From positions 520,849 to 584,848 of the forward strand of contig BDSL01000068.1 of assembly GCA_003116995.1 (NCBI GenBank): a stretch of DNA of 64,000 bases, in the 5' to 3' direction. The number at the start of each line of letters is the position of its first letter. Position 1 is the first letter of the stretch. Both the position numbers and the translations under genes were made by a program. The notes beneath the pieces were generated by a model. It was not told the origin of the DNA. It made no database searches and saw only the letters and a list, made by a program, of their open reading frames with translations. The stretch comes from Yamagishiella unicocca (taxonomy: Eukaryota; Chlorophyta; Chlorophyceae; Chlamydomonadales; Volvocaceae). Shown here one piece after another: positions 45,004-56,400 of this stretch.

Positions 45004-48000
45004 CTAGATTGCTGCTGGCGTCATTGCCGACTCTGTCGTCATCTGCCGCCCAGCCGGTGCTGCCAGCGCCGCCTCGGCAGGAGCGGACGCCGTGGTCACC
45101 ACCACCGTGTATTGCACTTGCCAAGCTAGCTGCCGGCCAGCGGCGTGCTGGGCCTGCGACACGGCAGGCGGCACAGCACATGGGGAACGAAAGCATAAAG
45201 GGATGTCGAAGCAGGTAACGTAACCAGCGTATGCGGCGGCTGTACAGGATGTCTCCCAGAAAACATCCACCACCTACACACCCGGGTGTCCTTTCCTTCC
45301 GACCGCTGGCAGCCTGCCAGCCGACTGGCACGACCCGCAGGCCCCCTTTGAAGCATACATTTTCACATGCTCGCTCGCTCGAAAAATCCCCACTATTGTG
45401 TAGCGGTGAGGATAGCACCTTGTAGCTGGGAGGCACGTCACGTGGGTCCTCGGCCATGCCGCCCTCGTCACGCGCCGCGGCTTCGAAATCAGAGTCCGTA
45501 TCCGAGTCAGCGGCCATCATGGCGGAGGCGGACGCGGCGGTGTCCGCCGCGACAGTGCCGCCACCAACCGTGGCCGCTGCCGTCGCCGCCGCGGCGCCCG
45601 GGGCGTTGGCGCCGCCGCCACCGCCAGCTGTTGCCCCAGCTTCTGCAAACAGCGCATGTAGGCTGGTCGCCAGACGTCTAGAGAGGTCATCTGCCGCCTT
45701 CCCGCCGGTGGTCTGCCAGGGGAGGTACCGGGTGGGTGGGTCAGTAGTAGTAGCTGTTTCAGTGGGCCGTAAGGTAGAGCCATCGGGCGTGGGTCAGCGG
45801 CTTGCTAAATGAGCGCGTCGGGCCGAGAGCTGATCTGGGGCAAGCCCCGAAAATTGAATTTCTGATGGATTTATGTTCCGATGCAAATGGCGTAAAGATT
45901 TGAAGGAGGATTACTGGTATTCTGTTATCATGCCGACCGTCACACCAGCCACGGTTGGCCATTTGCATCGCCCGAAGCGGACAAAACAACAAGCTCGCAA
46001 ACCAGCTCGCAAATCCACAATGTTGACGTGCATTACGGTTCCGTAATCCTCGCGCCCTCTGACCTGCTTTGGGTCATTATAGAGCAGCGCGTCGTGCAGC
46101 GCCGACCAAAGCCGCGGCAGCTGCTGCGGGCCGGGGCGCGACAGGTCCAGCACCTGGGCCAGTGGCGGCAGGCCGGCCACTGGGGGCTGCTCCGAATGCA
46201 CGACCCCCTCCAGTCCCTGCAGGCAGGGTTGCAGGCGCACGTGCAGGTGAGTGGCGGCATTGTGGATTCAAGTTCTGATGCGTGGAAATGCGACTACGCC
46301 AAAATTGCGTTGGTCTTGAGGGGTAGGTAGGCAGGACCTTCCGTTGCATTCTGCATTTTTCATGGTCTATGCAGTCCTTTGGCCCATAGAGGCTACCCAT
46401 ATGTTTACAAGTTAAGTAGTGTCAGCCGGAGATTCCGGGACGTGCACTCGCCAGCTCGGGGCAGGTGACCCCAATGCTGTCGTACAGCGAGCCCGCAAAG
46501 CTGCCCACGACGCCGTACACGGATGAAAGCGAGCCACCGACCGCAGCAGTGGCGGCAGCGCCCCCGCTGCTGCCGCCCCCGCTTGCTGCTGCGTGGCGCC
46601 GTTGTTGCTGCTGCTGCTGCCGCTCTAGCACACCCTTGACCACGCCGTCTTCCTTGAACACCAAACTGGCCATCAAGCCGGTGCTGGGGCACTGGATGAC
46701 AAGGTCGCCTGTGGGCGCGAGGGCACGAGCGGCTCGGAGGCTTACGAGGGGGCCGATTATTGGGCCGGTCTCCGGGTACATACAGCTGGCGGAATTACGC
46801 ATGTCGCTAACTAGGATCACCAGCGAAGACAAACAAACACACACTTACAGGTGGGCGTGCAAACGTGGTATGTGCGTACGGCTCCACTCACCTCGGAACT
46901 CCGGGCGGGCGGCGTACGGCAGGTTGCCCCGCAGCACCAGATTGGGCAGCACCACAGTGTACCTTTCCTGCGCAGCTGCCGCGGCTGCTGCCGGTGGCTG
47001 CTGCGCAGGCGGCAGCGGCTGCGGCTCCGGCCGCAGCACCACCTCACCGCCGCCCTCGAGACGCACCTGCAAGTTGGTGGGTTGCGGCCGCCGACCGCAG
47101 TTCGGTGTATGTGGTGTGTGGCTGGGTGGGAGGTGATGGGGCGGTCTTGATGAGCACAGATTGGTGGTACCGCAGCGGCCCCGTGGTAACGAGCCGGTGA
47201 AGCGCCAAAGCAGAGCAACAATACCGGGACAAGATTTACAGCTGTTTGGCCCATACGGCACCTTGAGGGAGACGTCTCGGCCCAGGCGCTTGGCCTTGAT
47301 CTTGATCCGTGGGTGGATCTGCAGCAGCGACACCACCGCAGGCGCAGCGGCCCCAGCGCCAGCCACCTGCAGCAGCTTCGGACCCTCCAACTTATCGAAG
47401 CTCAGGATCTCCTGCACGTGCAGCCTCGGCACCTGTGGCCCGCCGCCGCCGGCGCCCCCGGGGCCGTTGCCCGCACCCCCGGCAGCGGGCCTCGAAGCAG
47501 CGCCGCGTAGGACCCCGCCTGCGGGCGGATTGAAGGGCGTGCGTTTATGGCGGGTAGGTAGGGATGTGGCGGTTCAGTAATGCAGTGGTGGGGGAAGCCT
47601 GTCAGGAGTCAGGGGCGCTCGGGCACGACAGGCGCGGGTGGAATGGGCGTGCCAGAGATCCGTTCGTGGTTGGAAATAACATAGCACGTATCTGTTCGGT
47701 TGCGGGGCCCTGCAGGCTCTGCTCACCAAGCTGCCGTACTGTCACGTGGTGGTGACCCAGGGCGGTGACGGGCAGGTCATCGGGGTCCGGTCTGGGGGGC
47801 GAGGGGGTCGTACGCGAGAGGCGAGTGGAAGCGGAGCACTTGGGAAGTGAGAGATGCCACGGGCACGAAAGGCAGGTAGGGTGATGCAGGCGTAGCTCAG
47901 GCTTCCGTCCACCACCCGCTGCCGCCAAGCGCTCGCCCATTTCATCCGCGCTGCCGGTCGCCAAATCGGCACTGGCCCGCTTCTGCCGGTAGCCGCAACC

Positions 48001-48525
48001 TAGGGCGGATCGGCATTAGCGAAGGCGGCTACGCGCATCCGCTGCACATGTGACGTCGTGACGTATCTGTGAGAGCTTAGCGTGGCGCTCTTAGCATACC
48101 AGCTGTAACAGCTGCTAATACCAGCTCCGTGGGTTACCAGCTGTAACAGTTACTAATACCAGCTCCGTTGGTTACCAGCTGTAACAGTTACTGATACCAG
48201 CAGCTCCGTTGGTTCTACCTTGTGGTCTGGAACCCAGTGTAACTGTTACTACTATTGCCAGCTCCCGGAAATAAAACCCTATCTCGGCATGCCGATCGCC
48301 TGCTAACTTCGCGTGCACACGCACGGTCACAGCCGAGACTCCCGTTCGCGCGTTTTATTGGCCAATTACTGCTTCCACGCAGCAGCCCTATCCCTACCCT
48401 CCGGGCCTCAGCACATCCGTCAGCACGCATAGCACGTAGCGCACGACCCCCAGGCAACGCTCCAGGGGGTCAGTTGCAGACGCTGCCGCCAGCAGGGCCT
48501 CCCCATGGCGGGCGAACTTGTCGCG
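45004..48525 (-). CDS. Oxysterol-binding-protein-related lipid-transfer protein (5' end unresolved)
   Basis: Minus-strand exons: 48525-48398, (one near 47970 unresolved), 47791-47727, 47518-47262, 47066-46892, 46708 to about 46470, 46216-46064, 45712-45419, 45153-45004 (TAG). Recognisable ORP-domain order: DPLERCLGVVRYVL (like the DP-x-R-x-x-V segment before KPFNP), IHPRIKIKAKRLGRD, ERYTVVLPNLVLRG, FRGDLVIQCPSTGLMASLVF, VVKGVLE, YGVVGSFAGSLYDSI, LPRLWSALHDALLYNDPKQ. ORPs carry sterols or phosphoinositides between membranes. Gln and Ala/Gly runs interrupt the domain (RQQQQQQR). The lipid-binding KPFNPxxGE and HHPP signatures were not located with confidence, so this could be a divergent member. 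Whether a PH domain exists upstream is unknown. Donors at 46470 (GTCACC) or 46454 (GCGAGT) are both possible. Confidence 0.55.
48088..48258 (+). repeat. Tandem ACCAGCTGTAACAGTTACTA units ending in the dispersed motif
   Basis: Three or four units of about 35 bases (ACCAGCTGTAACAGTTACTA plus ATACCAGCTCCGTTGGTT) lead into TGGTCTGGAACCCAGTGTAA followed by CTGTTACTACTATT. This is copy 4 of the dispersed motif and the only one with an array attached. Confidence 0.8.
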
Positions 48526-50426
48526 CTACACGCAGCAGGTGGGCAGCGAGGGAGGGAGGGCGGGAGAGAGGGGTGCAGGGAGCTGCTTGGGCTGGAGGTG
48601 TGTGAGGGATGGGGTAGCGTAGACACACGCGCATCTTAAGTGGCAAGGAGCAACCGAAAGCCCAGTGGGAGGGATGGAGTGGGGCAGGGCGGGTACACGA
48701 GAGGGTGGAGGGTTTCGTTTGCCGTCAGAACCAGGCAGGTGCCCCCTGCTGTTTCACCCGCCATGCGCCTCTCCCGCACTCGCCTTGAGCCATACGGGCT
48801 GGCGCTGGCCGAACCTGCGATCGCGCGATTTGAAGACGCTGGCTGCGGTCGGAGCACTCATCACGAAGATGAACTGCTGCTGATGCGATTTTCGCAAGAC
48901 GTATGGCGCCCTCCGAGCTAGTTCGGCTAGCAATTAAGGCCCACTCAGCGTGCTGCGCACCGACCAGCAGGTCATCCTTGCTCGCGATGTTTTACGAAGC
49001 AAGAAGCGGCCTCTTTCCTCGTGTGCGGGCGAGGGGCATTGCAGCAAAAACCCATCACGACGCCTGCTAGGATGTGCTTCATCGGACAGCCCGATATTCG
49101 CGGTGTTTTTATGGGAGTGGCCGAAGGCTTCACACTTGGTTTCAGCGCTTCCGTCCCTGAGAAATGCCTCAAGGAAATCCGCTACCATGGTTAGATCACA
49201 GGTTGGATCACCATGCTATGGGTCGATTGGAACATTTAGATTGGGTGCTGCGGAGGCCGGCAGAGGCAGGCGCGTGTTGTGCCCGCAGCTGGCGGAAGCG
49301 CACACAGCTTTCCTCATTCATCAAGGCTCCTGGCAACGGAACGTGAATAGTAGGTGCACAGAAGGTGGAGGCACCAGGACTCCAGGAGGGCTTGCGCGCG
49401 CAGGAACAGCGAAGGCGCAGCTGCCACTGCCACCGTATTGCACCGTATGCAGCAGCTGTGGCCTTCGAAGGCCAACGAAGGCAAATCCACAGGGTCCGCC
49501 CGGCTCCGCCCCTCTCCGCCTTCCACACAGGTCCACACCTTCACTGCGGTTGCAAGGGTGGTAACCACAAGTTTGTCATGCGTCCCCCTAGGCTGCAGTC
49601 CGTAATTCAGGACGCCGCGATCACTGTCGTCGCCCCGCGTGAAGCTACCAGCAAACTATAGCAGGCGCAGTGTCTCGTAACTGAAAGCAGATGGTGCATT
49701 AATTGCACAAATATGGACGAGAAGCCCTTGCAAATGTGTAAATTGCAATCGGCCCATAGTCGGTGTGTTGGTGGGAAGCAGCCGTCGGACACCGGAGTCG
49801 TGTACTGAGGTGTAAGCGTGTAACCATAAGCTTCAATTTGGATGCTTGGTATCTGTGCACATATGCGTGCCACACCTACAGCATATTGCTGGCTATCAAG
49901 ACCTCAGAGAAATATCTGCAAGGATGGCATGTGTCCGGCCTAGCCAAATCTGCAACGGTAGGAACCGGACTCTGATGCAGTGCATTGCAATCATGTGTGC
50001 AGCTTGATCGCGAAGAGACGAAGTGTCGGCAGTGGCCGCTAGCTTGCATTACGATCGACCAACTAAATGTGTACGACGAAACCATCGGAGCACCGGCCGT
50101 GTTCGGCGGGAAGGTTGCCCTTCAGTGTGGTTCCTGAAAATACGCACAAACGTAACATTCACAGTGTAGCCATTACCTAACTTACTTCCTGGAATGGGTG
50201 CCTCCTTTGTGCTGTTGAACTCTGCCCGAACACATCATAATTGCGGCCGTTTGTTTCTGTGCAACAGACGACACTCATATCCCTGCCAGAGTAAAAACTG
50301 CTAGGAAATCTAGCACATCGAGCTGCTCGAGCAGCATTGGTCCCTCATCCCAGCTTAGTTATTGCATAGCAGGCGCAGCACACGCCTTTGAGCGCTGTCA
50401 ACTGGTCCTTTGGCATTGGCCTGAAT
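48526..50426. other. Divergent intergenic region
   Basis: Lies between the ORP-like gene (-) and FANCI (+). Remaining 5' exons and the promoter of the ORP-like gene, and the FANCI promoter, should be here. No reading frame was convincing. Confidence 0.4.
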
Positions 50427-53400
50427 ATGACCAGCATATTGGATGATGTCTTAGCGGCTTGCCTGGAGAATGCAAGCTCTGACAGGCTACTGGCGCTCTT
50501 GCTGCAACCCGGCGCATCGGCTGAGCTCGTTCAGCACGTCCGAGCGAGCACAACACCAAAGGTACCCAATGCGAGACCTGTGACCGATCAAGGATACCGT
50601 GTTGCAAAGTGTCGCGTAGCTAGCTCACTCGCCAAGATGCTTGCACACGCGCGGCTGTCGCAGCCACTCTCTCCTTACGCCGGACAGGTTTTACCCCTGA
50701 CAAACGCACCAACACGCAACACGTCGCTGGATACGCGTAGGAGACCGCTGGCTTGCTGGAGCGGTGGCTCCAGTCGCTCCGCAGGGGCTCCCTCACCGGA
50801 GTGGGCCTCCCCGGCGATGCCGAAGATGGCGCAGAAGGCGACCAGGCGCAGCGGCAGCTCGAGAAGGTTGCCGGCTCGCTCTTCAAGGCGGCGGTGGCGG
50901 TCATGGGCGCTGACGGCGACGAGAAGGAGCTGGGCGCCTACCCTCCCATGCTGCTGGACCACCTCGACCTCCTCAACTTCCAACAGCTCGCTGCAGTAAG
51001 GCTCCGAATTCAAACTTGGATTCCCTGGCAGGATCCATAGGGGGCGAGGGCTCAGGGGCCGGAAAACCAGGACTGCCAGGATCAGGCAATCTCCGGTCAC
51101 CTTCCTATCGTGCTTGCGCTATTCGAGCGTTGCCTCTGCCGCCCCAATAAGCCACACACGTTTCCATCCATCTCGATGCTTTTCGGGATCACCACACGTC
51201 GCGCTGCTTTGCTGCTGCGTGCGCCTGGCACGCGCGCGGCGCGCTTCCACGGCTCCACACATGCCGTGCCGAAATGCGTGTGGCTGGGAGGTGAGACTGG
51301 CGCCTCCACCACCACCCCGCAGCTGCTGTCCGACATCTGCCGCGGAGTGGAGGGCGCTGCCCCAGGTACCGCCCGGCTGCTGCAGCTGCTGCCCAAGGCG
51401 GCGGGGCTGCTGCTCTCCCGAGGCGCGCCAGACGGTGAGTTTGGAAGGGTTGCAAGGAAAACAAATGACCTGGGACGGCGCAATCGGAACTGAGAGAGCT
51501 TCTGAAGTGGGCTGCGAGTAGCACGTGGAAAACCCATGTATGAAAGAGGAAACCGTTTGGAAGGGGGGGTACGATTGAGCGGAGGGGTCCTACTGCTGTT
51601 CCCGCTGCTCTCACTGCTGTTGCTGCTGTACTACTCCTGCGTCGACAGCAGCGGCGGCGGCGGCTCGGCGGTGGGCTTGGGTACCGTACTGTATATCGGG
51701 TCGTCTTCTGGTAGCGCCACCAAACGCCACCTGCCCTGCAGCCCCCGCCCGGCCACCACCACCACATGATCCCGTCCCCATTCCCATCCGGCTTTTAGTT
51801 TCCCTCATCCAAGTTGAGAACCCAACAAAAAGCATGCATCTCGGTCCCGTTTCTCCCAAACGGGTTTTCCTTCTTGCACGTTTTTTCCCTCGCAATGATT
51901 CCCGTCCCCCTTCCCTCTGCTACTGGCCCTCACGCGGAACAGACGAGGCGGAGGAGGACACTGTTGAGGCAGCTGCCGCCGCCGCCGCGGCCGCCGCCGG
52001 CCCTCAGGCCAGCGCCGCCGCCTCCCACCTGGGCTCCGCGCTGCACCGCATCACGCACGCGGAGTGGGCTTCGGAGCGCGCCGGATACGCCGTACAGATC
52101 ATGGAGGCGCTCCGTGATGTGCCCATGTGAGCTGACGGGTTGGGGACGGACGCGACGCGTTGTGGTGGCTCCCGGCCCGATGGCCCGGGGCGCGAGAGAC
52201 GGGAGGTGGGAGGGGAAAGGCGGGAGGTGCGAGGCGGGAGGTGCGAGGGGGGATGTCGGGAGGGGGCGCCAAAGCTCGCGTGCCATGGTTGCGGGCAGCG
52301 CCGCCGCTCAGGCCCCAAAGGACGGGGGGCCAGCAGGTCGCATGTTCCCCAACCTGCTAGCGGCAGCAGCAGCGGTCGCCAACTGGATGCGCATGCGGCC
52401 GACGGTTTCGGCACGAGGAAGCTAGGAACGACTGGATGGCAACAGCGATGGTCGCATCGTACAACCGGCCGCCGCCTCGTCGCCACGGCCACTTGCCGCG
52501 CCCACGCGGCCCATGAGTCGCTCCCTCGCAGAACCCACTTCACGATCCCATACCCCTCTACCGCAGCCGAGTCAACGGTTTTTTTAATGTAATCCTCCGC
52601 AGCCGGAACCATTCGTCCGGAAACTATGTGCTAGCTACGCTGTCCATGTCGTATTACCGAGTCCTTACGGCCCCCCCCCCTTCCGGCCGCAGGAGCCTCT
52701 CACAGCTGCACGCGGTCATCCTCAAGTCGCTGTCGGTGTGCAGCGGCTGCATGGACCTGGCCGCGATGCCTGCGCTTCTGCGGCAGCTCATGCGGCTGGC
52801 GGGCAGGGGCCACCGGGCGCTGGTGCTGCGGGCGAGTGGGGCTGCACGCTCGGGCGGCGCTGCGCTGGGGGGGAACCGATCCGCAAATTGGGGCCAGGCG
52901 GTACAACTTGAGAGCAAATTGGGGGCAGGCGGTGCAATTTAAGGGCATATTGGGGGCACGCGGTGCAATTTGAGAGCAGCCGACGGCTTTATAGACGACG
53001 GGCGCCTAGTGGCGTAAACGACGCCTGTCCCACCACAATAGCAGCTGCCGTCCCTGTCCGCGTACGATATTGATTTCGTTTGATGAATGATGCTCATGGT
53101 GTTGATGCTGATGGTGTTTAGTGTTTAGTTGCTGATGTTTGGTCGTTACTTTCGTTGCTGGCCCCCGCTGCTGCTGCTGCTGCTGGGCCCCGCTGCTGCA
53201 CCGCAGGGCGTCCTGGGGCTCTTCGAGCGGCTGGAGGCGCAGCATAAGGCCCCCGACGGCCGGGGCCCTTCGCAGGTGCTGCAGAACGTGGAGGGCACGG
53301 CGCTGGTGATCATCGCTGACGCGTTCAAGTACGACAGCGCGCTGGCGCAGGTACGGCATGGGGGTGGCGGGGGGTACCGGCTGGCGACCACGGCCGTACA

Positions 53401-56400
53401 TATCCATACCAGGCGCGGTTCCAACATCCAAACAACTGCCAATCATCCTTTTTCGACCTCCCCATGCCCTGTGATCTCACGGATCACGTTTAAAATCCTA
53501 AAACCCTGAAACCCTAAAACCCTAATCCACCTCCCCCCTCCTCCTCCCCTCGCCGCCCCCGTGCGCCAGGAGCTGCTCAAATCCGTCCGCGCCTCCTCCG
53601 TGGCCCCGACCCCCTTCTGCCTGCTGCTGCTGTTCACGCTGTCGCGGCAGCACAAGCTGGACTCGCAGGTCATGATGCTGATCAAGGTGGGGGGGTGGGC
53701 GGGGGGGAGGGGCGGGGTGGAGCCGCCGCGGGGGTTTGTCGAAAAACCCAGTTGGTACGGCAAAGTATGGGCACTGCAGGGTGTGGGCATTGGTGACATA
53801 CACGTGTAGCACACAACCAAACGTACCCATGTTGGCGCTAAGCAGGCTTCCGCCACTGCCCCCATTCCCCCCCTTCACGCCCGCCCGCATCACCCCCTGC
53901 TCCCTGCTCCCTTGCCTGGTCCTCGCAGGGCCTGGTGGTGGCGGCATTCGAGTGGGATGCCACCCGCTCCCGCAGCGCCTGGCTGTCGTCGCTGCCGCAG
54001 CTGCCGCGGCCGGGCGGCCAGCAGCTGCGGGCGGCGCTGCTTCGCTCCGTCAGGTGGGACCGCCTCCTCGCGGCAGGGGGACACTGACATCGACATCGAC
54101 ATCGACATCAACATCGACATCGCATTTTAACTAGCTCCACTGCCACCCGGGTACCTCCACTGCCGCCACTTCCCCCCCACTACTCAGCTGCTTCCCTCAG
54201 CCACGTGAGGCCGCCCGCCCGGGACCAGGCCGGGGAACCACACTGCGCACCGCACTGCAGCTGGCTCTCGAGCCACCCGGGTACCTTACCTCGCTATTAG
54301 GGAAGAACCGCCGCGTGGGCGCTGGCTTGACACCAAGACCACCACCACCGTCGCCATCATGACCACCTATTTCTCGCCAACACTGCGCCTTTTTATCTCC
54401 CTATTTTTGTGTTTTTGTGTTCCTGTACCACCGGAGTGCAGGTACAGCGGTGTGGGCGGCGAGGTGGTGGTGCCCGGCATCATGGCCCTGGGGGCGGCCC
54501 TCATGGGCTGCTGTCCGCACGCGGAGGCGCTGGCGCTGGTGCAGCGGAACGACGAGCAGCTGGCGGCAGCGGAGGCGGAGGCAGAGGCGGAGGCGGCGGC
54601 ACGACGAGCGCAGAGGCGCCAGCAGCGCCAGCAGCCGCCGCTGCCGCCGCCGCCGCCGCAACAGCGGGCGGGAGGAGGTGGGTGCAGGTGGCCGAGATGG
54701 GTGCGGTCTGGATTCTAGCAGCAGTGGTAGGCTAGGGCAGCGCATCAGGCGGGCGCCGCTGATGGCCGAGGGGGGTTTTTCGAGGAAGATCCGTGGATGG
54801 CGAGAAAAACCGAAGAGGGGGTAGGGGGGGTATGAGAGGAAACCCGTCGGTCGGCATTGAAGTGTACAACTGATCATGGAGGAGACGTTTGGTGCACTGG
54901 GGGATAGAAAGGGGCCCCGTCACCTTGCGCGCATGTGTGGGGGGGGTCCCTAGTGGCCCAATCCGGACACCCACCGCGCCAACTCCGCTGGAGCCCCACT
55001 CGCATGTCAAACCCACAACCCAACCCTTGCAGGGCCGGTGGCCCTCGCGGCCCCGACCGACCCACCTCGCGGCTCGGCGGCCCTCCAGAGCGCGCTGCTG
55101 GGCATCCAGCTGCTGCAGGTGCGCATCCTCCCGCGTGTTGCTAGGACGAATTAAGGCACCAGGTGCTGGACTGGGTGGTGACGTTCGCGAACCCCCCGCG
55201 TGCGCTGCGGTCGTCGGTTTGGGATTGGGGTCGGCACGCCGGAGGTGCCGAGGTCCACTGCTGTGGCCCCCTCGACACGATAACCCAAACCGAACCCACC
55301 CTCAGCCCTCCTTCCACACCTCGCCCTCCCAGCGCACCCAGTCCCGCCCCTCACGCCTCTCAGACCCTCAAACCTTAATAACCTCATCCCATTCGGGCCA
55401 GCTGACCCACCCAACCCCACCCGCCCTAAGCGCTGATCCACAGGTTTCCTCGCAACCCAACCCCACCCGCCCTCCTCTCAACCCAACCCAACCCCACCCG
55501 CCCTCCTCTCAACCAAACCCAACCCAACCCGCCCTCCTCTCAACCCAACCCAACCCAACCCGCCCTCCTCTCAACCCAACCCAACCCAACCCGCCCTCCT
55601 CTCAACCCAACCCAACCCCACCCGCCCGCAGGCTGCCTTCGAATCGCACCGAGAGGCCCGACCAGACGTGCTGCGCCTCTGCCAGCAGGCGCTGGGGGGC
55701 ACTGCAGGGGGATCGGGCGGCGCCCTGGGTGGCGGTGTGGGCGGTGCGGGACAGGAGCTGGCTCTGCCCGCGGTGCTGCTGCTGGGAAACCTGGCGGCAA
55801 GGCAGCCGGCGCTGCTGTACGAACACACGTCCAAGCTCAAGGTGTGCCTTGAGCGCCAGCGTGCGGCAGTCGAGGCTGTAGTTACAGAGCCGCAGTTGAC
55901 TCTGCTCGTATGGGGGCTACCCGCATTGGGCCGCGGGCTCCGACCCCCCATGACGTCAAGCCCTCGTTTCCTTTTCCTTGGACGGAGGAGACGCGCATCC
56001 CTCTTACCTTACCATGCGACACTCCTCCGTCCGCCCTGACCCGTCCATATGCCCCCCCGGCTCCTCATGTTTTCCCCTTACGGCTCCTCATGTTTTCCCC
56101 CTCCGGCTCCTCATGTTCATCCCATCACGTACTTCTTACCCCACAGGACGCCTTCCAGAGCTTCCTGCTGCTGCCCACTCCCGTGGCGCTGGGGCTGCTG
56201 CTGGGGCTGTGGCCTCTGGCCCGCAGCCGCCGCGACCTGTCCGACTACCTGGTGATGCTGCTGCGCAAGGTCATGTTCGCGCGGGAGGCGGCAAGCAGGT
56301 GGGGGGGGCGCGGTGGTGGTGGTGGTGGGGTTAGGAGGGAGCTGCGGCTGCGGTCGTGGGCTGCCGTGGTGGCGAGGTGGGGATGAAGTGCGGTTGCCAG

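Noticed and set aside
45456..45812. 118-codon Ala/Pro-rich plus-strand frame
   Set aside because: Antisense shadow of the ORP-like exon 45712-45419, whose phases and neighbours are consistent.
54889..55881. 330-codon plus-strand frame
   Set aside because: Crosses FANCI introns and the CCCAA repeat; the true exons 10 and 11 use other frames.
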